A stretch of 41,915 nucleotides of DNA from contig CAYZZA010000005.1 of the NCBI GenBank assembly GCA_964482685.1, positions 1-41,915 on the forward strand, given 5' to 3'. Numbering within the stretch: position 1 is the stretch's first letter; each line of letters opens with the position of its first letter. Shown here piece by piece: positions 1 through 9,088 of the stretch. Source of the stretch: CAYZZA01 sp964482685. GTDB lineage: Bacteria; Bacillota; Bacilli; Lactobacillales; Carnobacteriaceae_A. The notes under the pieces are model-generated. The model ran no database searches, was not told the origin of the DNA, and was given only the letters and a program-made list of their open reading frames with translations. Position numbers and translations under genes: made by a program.

Positions 1-1855
1 GTATCAAGATATTCCTCTAGCTGCGGTTCTTCGTTCTCCCATTGTGGAGTTAGACGAACAAGAACTCGCACTCATCCGCTTGGCTGACAAAGAGGCGCCT
101 TTTTATGATGCACTGATCCAATTTCATACCACGTATACGGACCCTGAGGCATACGCACAGGCAAGCTCAGCAAAACAAAACGTGTACAAAAAAACAACTG
201 TTTTTCTCACTCTTTTACAAACGTGGCGAGAAAAGGCACGTAGAAATCGACTTGTCGAGCTTATCTGGTCCATTTACCATGACACAGGGTATTTAGACTA
301 TGTGGGCGGGATGGTGGCTGGAAAGCAGCGAAAAGCGAATTTACATGCTCTGTATGAACGAGCAGAAGACTACGAACAAACTGCGTTTAAAGGATTGTTT
401 CAGTTTATTCGTTTTATTGAAAAGATGCAGGAGAATGACAAAGATTTATCTGAACCTTCACCATTATCTGAAGGAGAAAATGCGATTCGCATGATGACCA
501 TTCACAAAAGCAAAGGGCTGGAGTTTCCGGTTGTTTTTGTGGTTGAGTTAAGCAAGCAATTAAGCGTTAAAGATTTAAACAAATCATATGTGCTCGATTC
601 CCAGTACGGAGTTGGAATCAAACACAAAGACTTAGATACCCGAATCGTACACGAGACCTTTCCAGAGCGTGTGTTAAAAGAAGAAAAGAAAAACCAACTT
701 CGTTCAGAAGAACTTCGGTTGCTCTACGTTGCTTTGACACGTGCCGAACAAAAAATTTATCTTGTCGGTTCATACGACAATGAAGAAAAAGCCTGGGAAA
801 AGTGGGCTGAACAAGCGATGCATGATACTCTTGTCTTGCCCAACCGTTCTCGATTGGATGCCCGTTCTATGATGGATTGGATAGGGATGGCTTTGATTCG
901 GCACCCACGGTCTGCGTACACAAGTGGGCCGGTAACTCACATCCCAGAACTCGCAAAACGAGACGTTCCATTTGAGATTCATTTTTACTCCGAAGACGAT
1001 GTATTGGCTCGCTTGAGCACATTTGAATCCGAAGAAAAAAGTACCTGGTACCAAACGTTTAAGCAAAGTTTAACAAGTTCAAGAGACACAACAGATCTAT
1101 CGACCAATGCGTATCGGGCCATTGAATTAATGACACAAACGTATGGGCATCAAACAGCCACCCAAACAACCAGTTACCAATCGGTATCGGAGATTAAGCG
1201 ATTGTTTGAAGAACCACAAGATGGCCGTCAATCGTTTGTAGATGTACAAGCACCACGGAAACAATTCCGGTATGTGGAAGAAGAACTTGCAAAACCATCC
1301 TTTATTTCAGAGCTCAAAGAACCGACCGGAACTGATATTGGACAGGCAACTCACTTGCTCCTTCAAACGTTAGACTTGTCTGTTCCTGTCACAGAACTCT
1401 TGATCCAACAAAAGATTTTAGAACTTCAAGGAAAAGGGATTTTCAGTCCTCAAGTAGCGAAAAAGATTCCAACAGACAAACTGTTGGCGTTCTTTGACAC
1501 AGAGTTCGGGACGTTTATCCATGAACAGGCAAGTCAACTAAAACGAGAAGTGCCGTTTGCATTGTTGATGGATGCCAAAGATCTCTATACAGACATGAAC
1601 GATGAAGCAGAAGACCATATATTGGTTCATGGAATTATCGATGGGTACATTGAAACCGAAACTGAATTGATTTTGTTCGACTACAAAACAGACCAAGTTG
1701 CACGTTTTGGGCAAGAAGCCGGCGCTAAAATGAAAGAAAAGTACGCTGGACAGCTTAGGTTGTATAAACGAGCATTGGAGTCTATTTTAAACAAACAGGT
1801 CACTCATGCCTACCTAATCCTTCTGGATACGACTGAATTGGTTGAGATTGAGTAG
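1..1855 (+). CDS. addA: ATP-dependent helicase/nuclease subunit A, 3' part (5' end outside window)
   Basis: This is the C-terminal half of AddA, the helicase-nuclease subunit of AddAB that processes double-strand DNA ends for RecA-dependent repair. The reading frame is open from base 2 (DIPLAAVLRSPIV follows at once, a block typical of the family), so the GTG at 44 is not the start. Superfamily 1A helicase motif V (MTIHKSKGLEFPVVF) lies near 493-540 and motif VI (LLYVALTRAEQ) near 718-750. The C-terminal RecB-type nuclease domain is present: GTDIGQATHLLLQ near 1330-1370 supplies the early His, and LILFDYKTDQV near 1665-1695 carries the catalytic Asp and Lys. About 617 residues are visible, so roughly half of a usual 1,200-residue AddA is missing upstream, where addB would be expected. 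A bidirectional terminator follows at 1911. Confidence 0.96.
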   Translation, partial: YQDIPLAAVLRSPIVELDEQELALIRLADKEAPFYDALIQFHTTYTDPEAYAQASSAKQNVYKKTTVFLTLLQTWREKARRNRLVELIWSIYHDTGYLDYVGGMVAGKQRKANLHALYERAEDYEQTAFKGLFQFIRFIEKMQENDKDLSEPSPLSEGENAIRMMTIHKSKGLEFPVVFVVELSKQLSVKDLNKSYVLDSQYGVGIKHKDLDTRIVHETFPERVLKEEKKNQLRSEELRLLYVALTRAEQKIYLVGSYDNEEKAWEKWAEQAMHDTLVLPNRSRLDARSMMDWIGMALIRHPRSAYTSGPVTHIPELAKRDVPFEIHFYSEDDVLARLSTFESEEKSTWYQTFKQSLTSSRDTTDLSTNAYRAIELMTQTYGHQTATQTTSYQSVSEIKRLFEEPQDGRQSFVDVQAPRKQFRYVEEELAKPSFISELKEPTGTDIGQATHLLLQTLDLSVPVTELLIQQKILELQGKGIFSPQVAKKIPTDKLLAFFDTEFGTFIHEQASQLKREVPFALLMDAKDLYTDMNDEAEDHILVHGIIDGYIETETELILFDYKTDQVARFGQEAGAKMKEKYAGQLRLYKRALESILNKQVTHAYLILLDTTELVEIE

Positions 1856-1910
1856 ACAGGGATGAAATAGCTATAAAACACGTACAAAATAGGTCCAAAT
1901 AAACACAAAA

Positions 1911-1945
1911 AGATCTGTGAGCAAACACTCACAGATCTTTTTTTC
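1911..1945 (+). terminator. bidirectional intrinsic terminator between addA and the DUF4015 gene
   Basis: The perfect 11-bp arms AGATCTGTGAG (1911-1921) and CTCACAGATCT (1928-1938) enclose a 6-nt loop and are followed by a T run. An A run precedes the left arm, so it can also end leftward transcription from the envelope operon. Confidence 0.9.
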
Positions 1946-2048
1946 TTCTATTGTGCACAGTAGGCACATGCTAGAAGCTCCTACGTCTTCTAGAACGCAT
2001 TATAGTTATACATTTTCTCTTTTAAGCCAGGAGCCCAGTAGATCAAAC

Positions 2049-3260
2049 TCACTCCAACATATAGTTGACGCCTTCTGTATACGTATTGCCTGCATCCCAA
2101 AGAAGAAATTCTTTGACATCATGCTCGTACAAGGCTCTAATTTGATCTTCTATTTCTTTTGGTCCATACGTCTTGTAATTCCCACTACCCAAGTAAGAGG
2201 CCGTGAAATCTTGTAGCCAAGGACGTGAGGTAGGTGAGTTTTCTAATTGCGCAAGTACCTCATTTTCTACTTCCATGTATTCACTTACCAAACGATACGG
2301 TTCTAAATCTGGCACGGCGATATTAAAGTATCCATTTCCCCAGTGACTTGGGTAAATCATGGAAGAAATAACGTCTACATTTTCAGAAATACGTGAAAAG
2401 TTTTGACCAATCCCGGGGGCTTCTTTTTCTGTAGCAGAATAACCAAAAATATCGACAGAGACCTCTACATCAAAAGGAGTCAGCTGTTCGCGTGCATACG
2501 CCACAAAGTCTGTGACTGCATCTACACGTTCTTTGACATCGTCGCCGTTTTCATCCACGTATCCGCCTTTGTCATAGGTTAATTCATCGGCACGCAGTTC
2601 AAATCCTTCTGGAAAACGGACGTAGTCGAATTGGATTTCTTTAAACCCTAACTTTGCTGCTTGTTTGGCAACTTCTACGTTATAGTCCCATACTTCTTTT
2701 GAGAAGGGACTGACAAAAGCTTCGCCCCGACGGTTTTTCCAAACAGAACCGTCTGAATTTTGAAACGCAAGCTCTGGACGCTTTTCCGCTAAGCGTGTGT
2801 CTTTAAACACGACTATTCGCGCAATAGGGTAGATGTCTTTTTCATCCATTTGTGAGATGACTTTTTCAGCATCAAAATAAGATTTGGACACTTCGTTGAT
2901 TAACGGATCTTCCGAATCCAAATCGGTTGTCATGTCTCCAAAGTCATCTTTGATGTCAATCACCATAGCGTTTAACGCGGTTCGATCTAGCAAGTCAACC
3001 AGTGTCTCCATGCGTGAACCACCAGCTGAGTGACCGGTGACATAAATCCCTTTGACCCCGTCAGCGGGGTAGGCAATGTCTACTCCAGTATCATACAAAA
3101 ATTGTTTTGGAAAAGCTTCCGGAACCTCCAGCAAATTCCCTTCATGGATAGACAAGAGGGAAGGAGCAGGGGTAGGAGCTTCTTCAGCAGAAACCGCTCC
3201 GCCTACAAACGTACTCAGTAGGAAGAGGGAGCATGTGAACATACTTTTTTTAAGTGTCAT
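2049..3260 (-). CDS. secreted DUF4015 / putative glycoside hydrolase
   Basis: A 403-residue exported protein with a typical signal peptide (residues 1 to about 25, cleavage expected after VSA). The rest matches the DUF4015 glycoside-hydrolase-like TIM-barrel family: an opening strand VKGIYVTGHSAGG, VIDIKDDFGDM, a central FKEIQFDYVRFPEG (putative active-site Asp near residue 200), VDIFGYSA, ISSMIYPSHWG and a terminal FLLWDAGNTYTEG. It should act on a cell-wall or extracellular polysaccharide; the substrate is not known. Its ATG overlaps the stop of the upstream deacetylase gene in an ATGA arrangement, so the two are translationally coupled. Family assignment is firm, enzymatic activity is inferred. 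Confidence 0.85.
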   Translation of the reverse strand: MTLKKSMFTCSLFLLSTFVGGAVSAEEAPTPAPSLLSIHEGNLLEVPEAFPKQFLYDTGVDIAYPADGVKGIYVTGHSAGGSRMETLVDLLDRTALNAMVIDIKDDFGDMTTDLDSEDPLINEVSKSYFDAEKVISQMDEKDIYPIARIVVFKDTRLAEKRPELAFQNSDGSVWKNRRGEAFVSPFSKEVWDYNVEVAKQAAKLGFKEIQFDYVRFPEGFELRADELTYDKGGYVDENGDDVKERVDAVTDFVAYAREQLTPFDVEVSVDIFGYSATEKEAPGIGQNFSRISENVDVISSMIYPSHWGNGYFNIAVPDLEPYRLVSEYMEVENEVLAQLENSPTSRPWLQDFTASYLGSGNYKTYGPKEIEDQIRALYEHDVKEFLLWDAGNTYTEGVNYMLE

Positions 3261-4117
3261 TCGGTTGAGTCTCCCTTTCTTTCAGGTGATTGAATCGCTT
3301 TAGAGTCAAGGATGTCGTACCCTTTTTCTCTCAACCCGTCAATAATACCGGGAAGGGCTTCCACAGTCCAGCTGCGATCATGCATCAATAAGTTGGCCCC
3401 ATTGTTTAGGTACTCGGTGTTGACCATGATATCGGCTAGAGCATCCGCTGATTGGTATTCTTTTTCCCAATCATACCCATAGGTCCAATTCATGACTTCC
3501 ATTCCATCTTCTCGTGCGAGTTCTTTCGTGTATTCTGTGTTTTGGCCAAAAGGAGCCCGGAAAAAACGAGGGCGTTCTCCTGTAATTTCTTCGACAAGGT
3601 CACTTGTTTTCATGATTTCTTCGTATTGTTGTTCTTCTGTCAACGACGGAAGGCTTGCATGTGTTTGTCCATGGTTGCCTATTTCGTAGCCCATGTCATA
3701 AATTTCTTTCAATTGTTGTTTGCCATCTTCGGATTCTAGAAACATGCCGTTAACAAAGAAAATAGCGGTTGCTTCTTTTTCTTGCAACACGTGTGCAATT
3801 TCTACCGCATGTTTGTCAGGTGCATCATCAAAAGTAAGGAGGGCAACTTGTTTGTTTTCTTCTTCTGAGAGGGGCACAATAAATTGGGTTTCTGTGTTGA
3901 CTTCATACGTATAGGAGACAGGGTCTTCTTGAGTGGCGTCTTCTGTTTCTGTGTCTGCGGATGCGGATGTATCCGCTACGGTAGAATCAGAAACCGTAGC
4001 GTCAGAAGACACAGCAGCTGTATCCGTTTGCGCATCGGATTGTGCTGGCTGACACGCACCTAAAAAAAGCGTCGCAAGCATCAGTGTAGATAAAAAACCT
4101 GTAGTTCGTTTCGTCAA
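3257..4117 (-). CDS. NodB-type polysaccharide deacetylase, lipoprotein
   Basis: A carbohydrate esterase family 4 enzyme of 286 residues that should remove N-acetyl groups from peptidoglycan or a related glycan. The TTG at 4117 is chosen as start because AAAGGA lies 9 nt upstream and the following residues form a lipoprotein signal ending in LGAC; upstream ATGs lack a ribosome binding site. A low-complexity Ser/Thr/Asp/Glu linker follows the lipid-anchored Cys. Catalytic motifs are TFDDAP (metal Asp; Ala replaces the usual Gly), NHGQTHASL (metal His pair), RFFRAPFGQ, MNWTYGYDW and LLMHD. It is the middle gene of a three-gene operon, 43 nt after ykyA and overlapping the DUF4015 gene. Substrate cannot be decided from sequence. 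Confidence 0.9.
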   Translation of the reverse strand: MTKRTTGFLSTLMLATLFLGACQPAQSDAQTDTAAVSSDATVSDSTVADTSASADTETEDATQEDPVSYTYEVNTETQFIVPLSEEENKQVALLTFDDAPDKHAVEIAHVLQEKEATAIFFVNGMFLESEDGKQQLKEIYDMGYEIGNHGQTHASLPSLTEEQQYEEIMKTSDLVEEITGERPRFFRAPFGQNTEYTKELAREDGMEVMNWTYGYDWEKEYQSADALADIMVNTEYLNNGANLLMHDRSWTVEALPGIIDGLREKGYDILDSKAIQSPERKGDSTE

Positions 4118-4160
4118 AGAGCATCGTCCTTTCATGATATAAGAGGGAGTAGTATGTGTT

Positions 4161-4796
4161 TTAGTTTGCATCTTCTGTTAACATTTTTGTCAGTGTGTTT
4201 TCCTTTGCCTCTAGAGACGCCAGCGTTGTGTCCAATTCTAGTGTTTTTTCACGAATGGCTTCTTGTTCTTCGTTCACAGATTGAATGCCGCTGATAAACG
4301 TGTCATATGTAGCGGTTTCTTCCGCAAGGGACGTAAAATAAGCTTTCTGTGTGGAAAGAGATTGTGTATAGAAGTCAATAAATTCATTGAGTTGTTCCGA
4401 AGCCATGGCTAAATCTGTTTTGAGACTTTCTACTTCTTGTTCTGGAAGATCGCTCATGTCCAAGGCTTCATACGCACTAATGTTCTCCACCAGCGTATCG
4501 TGCGTTCCTTGCATGTTCTCCAACACTTCTGTTCGTCCGTTTATGTTTTCAAACAAGGGGGAAGACTCATCAACTAATGTTTCGAACGTTTCGTCTTCTT
4601 CGAGTGTTTTTTCAAACTGAGCTTGCAAGGCGTCTTCATACTCCGTCAGTTCAAGAAACTGAGCTTGCAAGTCTTTTGTAGCTGTATCCACCTTTTCATT
4701 TAGAGATACAGCTTGCTTTGCTGCTGACTGACACCCTGTCAACAACAGCATGAGGGAGCTGACTCCTACTAAAAGAGCTTTATTTGTGTGTTTCAT
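4161..4796 (-). CDS. YkyA-family putative cell-wall-binding lipoprotein
   Basis: A 211-residue lipoprotein: the signal peptide ends in LLLTGC, giving a lipid-modified Cys at about residue 22. The mature part is almost wholly helical and acidic with heptad-like stretches (coiled coil), as in the YkyA family of Firmicutes. Its molecular role is not established. It is the first gene of the leftward envelope operon, preceded by GAAGGAG before the ATG and by a good promoter at 4857-4885. The company of a deacetylase and a glycosidase-like protein points to a cell-wall role, by association only. Confidence 0.82.
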   Translation of the reverse strand: MKHTNKALLVGVSSLMLLLTGCQSAAKQAVSLNEKVDTATKDLQAQFLELTEYEDALQAQFEKTLEEDETFETLVDESSPLFENINGRTEVLENMQGTHDTLVENISAYEALDMSDLPEQEVESLKTDLAMASEQLNEFIDFYTQSLSTQKAYFTSLAEETATYDTFISGIQSVNEEQEAIREKTLELDTTLASLEAKENTLTKMLTEDAN

Positions 4797-4856
4797 ACCA
4801 TTCTCCTTCTAAGCGTGTGCTTTGTTTGTAGAGTAAGTTGTTCAATAACAAGCTCA

Positions 4857-4885
4857 ATTGTATCAAAACAACAGGTCGGTTACAA
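4857..4885 (-). promoter_or_regulatory. sigma-A promoter of the ykyA-deacetylase-DUF4015 operon
   Basis: On the minus strand TTGTAA and TACAAT are separated by exactly 17 nt, and a TGA triplet precedes the -10, giving an extended -10. It lies 61 nt upstream of the ykyA ATG. Confidence 0.7.
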
Positions 4886-5045
4886 AGTATATGACCCTGT
4901 TTCTTTTTTCTTTGTGCGCTTCGAAAGTCCTTCTTAAAGGAACAGGCAATGAACAGACAGAAAGAGAAAATAAAAAGAATCGTTTATTTTCTTGGCTTTT
5001 CGTGTAAAATAAGGAAGCACACTTTAAAAAGAACGGAGAAGAGCG

Positions 5046-5513
5046 ATGATTTTGTATTATCTGATTGCGGGCATCATTTTAGGAATTGATCAATGGACCA
5101 AATACCTTACCGTCACACACATCTCGCTGTTTGATGTGAAAGCCTTTATTCCAAAAGTGATGTCGTTTACGTATATCCAAAATACGGGCGCAGCGTTAAG
5201 TATTCTAGAAGGGAAGATGGGCTTCTTTTATATCGTTACCGTCGCTGTTGTGATAGGCATTGTCTATGCTTTGCACACGCATGGAAAAAATGAACCGCTG
5301 TTTTCAACTGCACTGGCGTTTATTTTAGGAGGCGCTCTCGGAAATTTAGTGGACCGCGTGCTCTATCAATACGTGGTCGACATGATTCGATTGGAATTTA
5401 TCTCTTTTCCCATTTTTAACGTCGCGGATGTGGCCTTGACCATTGGAGTTGGGTTAATGATTTTATACATTCTTTTAGATGAACAAAAAGCCAAACAAAC
5501 GGAAAGCAATTAA
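5046..5513 (+). CDS. lspA: lipoprotein signal peptidase (signal peptidase II)
   Basis: The membrane aspartyl protease that cuts the signal peptide from diacylated prolipoproteins; 155 residues, the usual length. Family motifs are DQWTK (D15), NTGAA (N46-A50), GNLVDR (N100, D103), VVDMI (D112) and NVAD (N125, D128), which include the catalytic aspartates. Four hydrophobic membrane helices are evident. The ATG at 5046 follows a GGAG. Downstream by 17 nt is the pseudouridine synthase gene, the lspA-rluD arrangement common in Firmicutes. A possible -10 (TAAAAT, 5005-5010) lies just upstream, without a convincing -35. Lipoproteins such as the YkyA-like and NodB-like proteins next door are likely substrates. 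Confidence 0.97.
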   Translation: MILYYLIAGIILGIDQWTKYLTVTHISLFDVKAFIPKVMSFTYIQNTGAALSILEGKMGFFYIVTVAVVIGIVYALHTHGKNEPLFSTALAFILGGALGNLVDRVLYQYVVDMIRLEFISFPIFNVADVALTIGVGLMILYILLDEQKAKQTESN

Positions 5514-5530
5514 GCACGATTAAGAAAAGA

Positions 5531-6451
5531 GTGAATGACTTGTTAGAAGAAAGAACATTTGTTGTAACGACAGAAACAGGCCGACTGGATAAAGTATTGC
5601 GTTCGTTTATGCCTGATTATTCGCGAACCATGATTCAAGAATTGATTAAAGAAAACTATGTACATGTAAATAAAGAAACAGCCAAATCGAACTACACGGT
5701 CCAAGTAGACGACCAGATTGTGGTCTCCATTCCCAAACCCGTTGATTCAGAAGCAATGCCGCAAGATTTAGACATTGACATCTTGTATGAGGATGAAGAC
5801 CTTGCGGTAGTAAACAAGCCACAAGGAATGGTTGTGCATCCTGCGGCAGGACACGCTGACGGAACGCTCGTCAATGCTTTGCTGTTTCACATCAAAGATT
5901 TGTCCGGAATAGGTGGCGTAGTTCGCCCAGGGATTGTTCACCGAATTGACAAAGACACCTCTGGGTTGTTGATGATCGCAAAGAATGACCACACACATGA
6001 AGCTCTTTCTGATCAATTAAAAAACAAAACACCTTTAAGAGAATACACTGCTTTGGTACATGGAATTATTCCTCACGAAGACGGAACCATTGACGCGCCA
6101 ATAGGTCGTTCGCCAAAAGACCGTAAAAAGTTTGATGTTGTAGACAACGGCAAGCCGTCCGTGACACATTTTAAAGTTCTGGAACGCTTTTCAGACTATA
6201 CCCTTGTTTCTTTGCGTCTAGAAACTGGAAGAACGCATCAAATTAGAGTGCATATGGCGTATATTGGTTTCCCACTCGCAGGAGACCCGTTGTATGGACC
6301 ACGAAAAACACTTTCAGGAAACGGGCAGTTCTTGCATGCTGGTGGAGTTGGGTTTACACATCCAACCACTCAAGAAGAAATGGAGTTTCACGCTCCACTT
6401 CCAGAAAACTTCCAACGTGTATTAGATGATCTAAGAGGAGTATCCATTTAA
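5531..6451 (+). CDS. RluD/RluA-family pseudouridine synthase
   Basis: A 306-residue pseudouridine synthase acting on 23S rRNA. An N-terminal S4 RNA-binding domain (about residues 14-75) is followed by the catalytic domain with GIVHRIDKDTSGLLMIAKN, whose Asp in HRIDKDTSG is the catalytic residue, and the C-terminal RVHMAYIGFPLAGDPLYG block. GTG at 5531 is taken as the start because it gives the full S4 domain; the preceding purine-rich stretch is a weak ribosome binding site, so translational coupling with lspA is likely. The exact target uridines cannot be told from sequence; the Bacillus relative in this context is YlyB. Confidence 0.93.
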   Translation: MNDLLEERTFVVTTETGRLDKVLRSFMPDYSRTMIQELIKENYVHVNKETAKSNYTVQVDDQIVVSIPKPVDSEAMPQDLDIDILYEDEDLAVVNKPQGMVVHPAAGHADGTLVNALLFHIKDLSGIGGVVRPGIVHRIDKDTSGLLMIAKNDHTHEALSDQLKNKTPLREYTALVHGIIPHEDGTIDAPIGRSPKDRKKFDVVDNGKPSVTHFKVLERFSDYTLVSLRLETGRTHQIRVHMAYIGFPLAGDPLYGPRKTLSGNGQFLHAGGVGFTHPTTQEEMEFHAPLPENFQRVLDDLRGVSI

Positions 6452-6468
6452 GTAAGGAGGAAGCCACT

Positions 6469-7011
6469 ATGACACACGCAGTAGAAGTGGTGGATGCATC
6501 TGGTATCCAAAGAGCCTTGACTCGACTGTCTTATGAGATTATTGAAAAGAATAAAGGAACGGAGAACGTGGTGTTGGTTGGAATCAAAACACGCGGTATT
6601 TTTCTTGCAGATCGAATTGCTAAAAAAATTGAAGAAATAGAAGGCAAACCGGTCACAGTAGCGGAATTGGACATTACGTTGTATAGAGATGATCGCCATT
6701 TCATCAATATTCATAAAGAACCTGAAGTAAAGGGGTTTGTTTTTCCGGTTTCTATCGCCAATAAAACAGTGATTTTAGTCGATGATGTTTTGTTTACCGG
6801 GCGGACAATCCGAGCCGCAATGGATGCAGTGATGGATGAGGGGCGCCCGAAAAAAATCATGGCGGCTATTTTAGTAGATAGAGGACACCGAGAACTTCCT
6901 ATCAAGGCAGACTATATCGGCAAAAACATTCCGACATCTTTAGTAGAACAAATCCATGTTCAACTCACCGAAGTAGACGGACTGGATTCGGTCACAATTC
7001 TCAAACCCTGA
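6469..7011 (+). CDS. pyrR: bifunctional pyr operon regulator / uracil phosphoribosyltransferase
   Basis: PyrR, 180 residues, binds UMP and attenuates pyr mRNA leaders; it also has weak uracil phosphoribosyltransferase activity. The PRPP-binding motif VILVDDVLFTGRT is near residue 100. The ATG at 6469 follows AAGGAGG by 7 nt. It lies third after lspA and the pseudouridine synthase. Unlike the usual arrangement, no uracil permease or pyr biosynthetic gene follows and no PyrR-binding leader consensus was seen in the next 250 bases; a terminator at 7143-7184 ends the unit. Its targets must therefore lie elsewhere in the genome. Confidence 0.96.
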   Translation: MTHAVEVVDASGIQRALTRLSYEIIEKNKGTENVVLVGIKTRGIFLADRIAKKIEEIEGKPVTVAELDITLYRDDRHFINIHKEPEVKGFVFPVSIANKTVILVDDVLFTGRTIRAAMDAVMDEGRPKKIMAAILVDRGHRELPIKADYIGKNIPTSLVEQIHVQLTEVDGLDSVTILKP

Positions 7012-7142
7012 AACCAAAATGGGTGTAAGAATCTTGTATAGTCCTCAATTTTTGATGGCAATAGGGAAGGGGCTTGTCTTTTAAATCACGCACTTTTTTT
7101 ATTTTGAAGACATGTCAAGTAGGAGATACATGAATATGGGAA

Positions 7143-7184
7143 CAAAAAAACCGCTAGAGAAGCGAGCCTCTCTAGCGGTTTTTT
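7143..7184 (+). terminator. bidirectional intrinsic terminator between pyrR and rqcH
   Basis: CCGCTAGAGA (7151-7160) pairs perfectly with TCTCTAGCGG (7169-7178) around an 8-nt loop. It is flanked by an A run (7144-7150) and a T run (7179-7184), so it can serve both converging genes. Confidence 0.92.
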
Positions 7185-7260
7185 GTGTATATTCAGTTTG
7201 TGAAGCCTTTTAATGGTTTGACTAAATAGGATTTAAGCTACCTGTTTCACTTTTTTTGAC

Positions 7261-8988
7261 TTAATTTTCTTTGAGGTGGTTTTCCTTAAGAGCTCGAATT
7301 GTCTGTATATCCGGTGTCACAAACACAGTGTTTTGGCCTTCATAGATCACAAAACCTGGTTTGGAGCCATTTGGTTTTTTTAATTTTCTCACTTGGACAA
7401 TGTCTACTGGAACCGAAGCTGATTCTCTGTATTTGGAATAATACGCAGCCAGCTGTCCTGCTTCTTGAATGGTTTCCTCAGAAGGGGAGTCCGAGCGAAT
7501 AATGACATGAGAGCCCGGGATGTCTTTGGCATGCATCCAGTAATCAGTCTTGCGAGCTGTTTTCATCGAGAGTTGATCATTTTGGAGATTGTTTTTTCCA
7601 ACCAATAGAAGAGTCCCATCGCTTGACATAAATTCTTCTGGACCTGCTTTCTTTTGCCCAGAACGTGGTTTTTTCTTTTGATTTTTCACTTTTAGATAGC
7701 CTTCTTGAACGAGTTCTTCACGAATGGACTCAATGTCTCGAGGAGAGGCCAGTTCTAGTTGCGTTTTAACCGAGTCTAAATACGTGATTTCTTTTTCTGT
7801 CTTTGACAGTTCACGTGTTAGATGCGCGACTGCGTTTCGAAGTTTTTGGTATTTCTTGAAATACAGTTGAGCATTTTCAGAAGGGGTTTTTCTTGGATCT
7901 AACTCAATCTTTATTTTTTTCCCTTCGTCATAAAAATTATCCAACAGAATCTCTTCTTGTCCTTTTTCGACTTCATGGAGGAAGGCTGTGAGTACTTCTC
8001 CTTTTATTCTGAACTCATCCATCTGTCCAGTTGCACGTAAATCTTCCTGTAATTTTAGTTCTTTTTCCTTGTTTTTCGCATATAAATTGGCCACTAAGCG
8101 TATCAAGTCGTGAGATTGTTGGTGTGCACGGTCCGTATCTGCTTTGGTGCCGTAATAACGATCACACAAAAGACTGAGAGTAGGAAAAGAGATACGTTCT
8201 CCTGACAAACTTTCGTAAGGAATTGGCGTCAAGTGTTCTTTTTTATTGTCAATCGTCAAGGTAGGCGTGGCTTCTTCGTCTTGGATTCTGTCAACGAAAG
8301 AAGCAAGTGCAGCAGGTGTCGAACTTTTTTGTTTTTTGGCAATGAATAAAACCTCGGCTGCACTGTCCCGTCCAAGTCCTTCATACGTCTTCTGCACATC
8401 TTTAAATGTGAATGAAGACAGATCCACATTCGTTTCATCTTCTAAAAGACCCTCAATTGGCACATCAAAAGGGTTGTGTTTGTCTTGGGGCGGAGGTGGG
8501 ATATAGGTAGCTCCTGGAACCAACGATCGATACGTATTGACACTTGTGGGGACATGTCGAATCGCTTCTAGAATACGATTGTTTTCAGGGTTCAGTAAAA
8601 TCACGTTGCTGTGACGTCCCATCATTTCAACCAAGAGGATTAATGTATCCCAATCCCCTAATTCATTTCGGTGGGTGAGGTGCATACGTATCACACGGTC
8701 GTTGCCCATTTGCTCAATTTTCTCAATGTGTGCACCCTCAATGTATTTTCGCAGCACCATACAAAAATGTGGGGGAGTGGCTGGGTTTTCATACTCTATT
8801 TCTGTGAGGTGTGTGCGCGCATATTGTGGATGGGCCGACAAGAGCATGCGGTAATTTTTTCTCGCGGCTCGGATCACTAACACAAGCTCATTTTTATACG
8901 GCTGGTGTACCTTTGCTACACGGCCGCCTTCTAGAGTTTCTTTTAATTCTTTTGTCATGGAATGAGTAAAAATACCATCATACGACAT
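7261..8988 (-). CDS. rqcH: Rqc2/RqcH homologue, ribosome-associated quality control (NFACT protein)
   Basis: A 575-residue NFACT-family protein (older names FbpA, YloA). In Bacillus, RqcH binds obstructed 50S-peptidyl-tRNA complexes and directs C-terminal alanine tailing. The N-terminal NFACT-N domain starts at MSYDGIFTHSMTKEL; a long charged coiled-coil section fills about residues 260-430; the C-terminal NFACT-R domain carries TDYWMHAKDIPGSHVIIRS near residue 490. The ATG at 8988 is preceded by AGTAGGGATGAT; the frame stays open upstream to about 9129, but that extension is not family-like. A fibronectin-binding role has also been claimed for relatives. Confidence 0.93.
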   Translation of the reverse strand: MSYDGIFTHSMTKELKETLEGGRVAKVHQPYKNELVLVIRAARKNYRMLLSAHPQYARTHLTEIEYENPATPPHFCMVLRKYIEGAHIEKIEQMGNDRVIRMHLTHRNELGDWDTLILLVEMMGRHSNVILLNPENNRILEAIRHVPTSVNTYRSLVPGATYIPPPPQDKHNPFDVPIEGLLEDETNVDLSSFTFKDVQKTYEGLGRDSAAEVLFIAKKQKSSTPAALASFVDRIQDEEATPTLTIDNKKEHLTPIPYESLSGERISFPTLSLLCDRYYGTKADTDRAHQQSHDLIRLVANLYAKNKEKELKLQEDLRATGQMDEFRIKGEVLTAFLHEVEKGQEEILLDNFYDEGKKIKIELDPRKTPSENAQLYFKKYQKLRNAVAHLTRELSKTEKEITYLDSVKTQLELASPRDIESIREELVQEGYLKVKNQKKKPRSGQKKAGPEEFMSSDGTLLLVGKNNLQNDQLSMKTARKTDYWMHAKDIPGSHVIIRSDSPSEETIQEAGQLAAYYSKYRESASVPVDIVQVRKLKKPNGSKPGFVIYEGQNTVFVTPDIQTIRALKENHLKEN

Positions 8989-9088
8989 ATCATCCCTACT
9001 TTCTAAAACTATTGAAAAAGCTTCAAGTATACAGTACCTTATTTTAAAGGTTAGTGAAAGAAAAGAAAAGAGACGTACCCAACAGAAA

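Noticed and set aside
1971..1993. Hairpin CTAGAAG/CTTCTAG as a second terminator
   Set aside because: Seven-base stem without a T run on either side.
7012..7140. PyrR-binding attenuator downstream of pyrR
   Set aside because: The expected conserved loop sequence was not found and no pyr gene follows.
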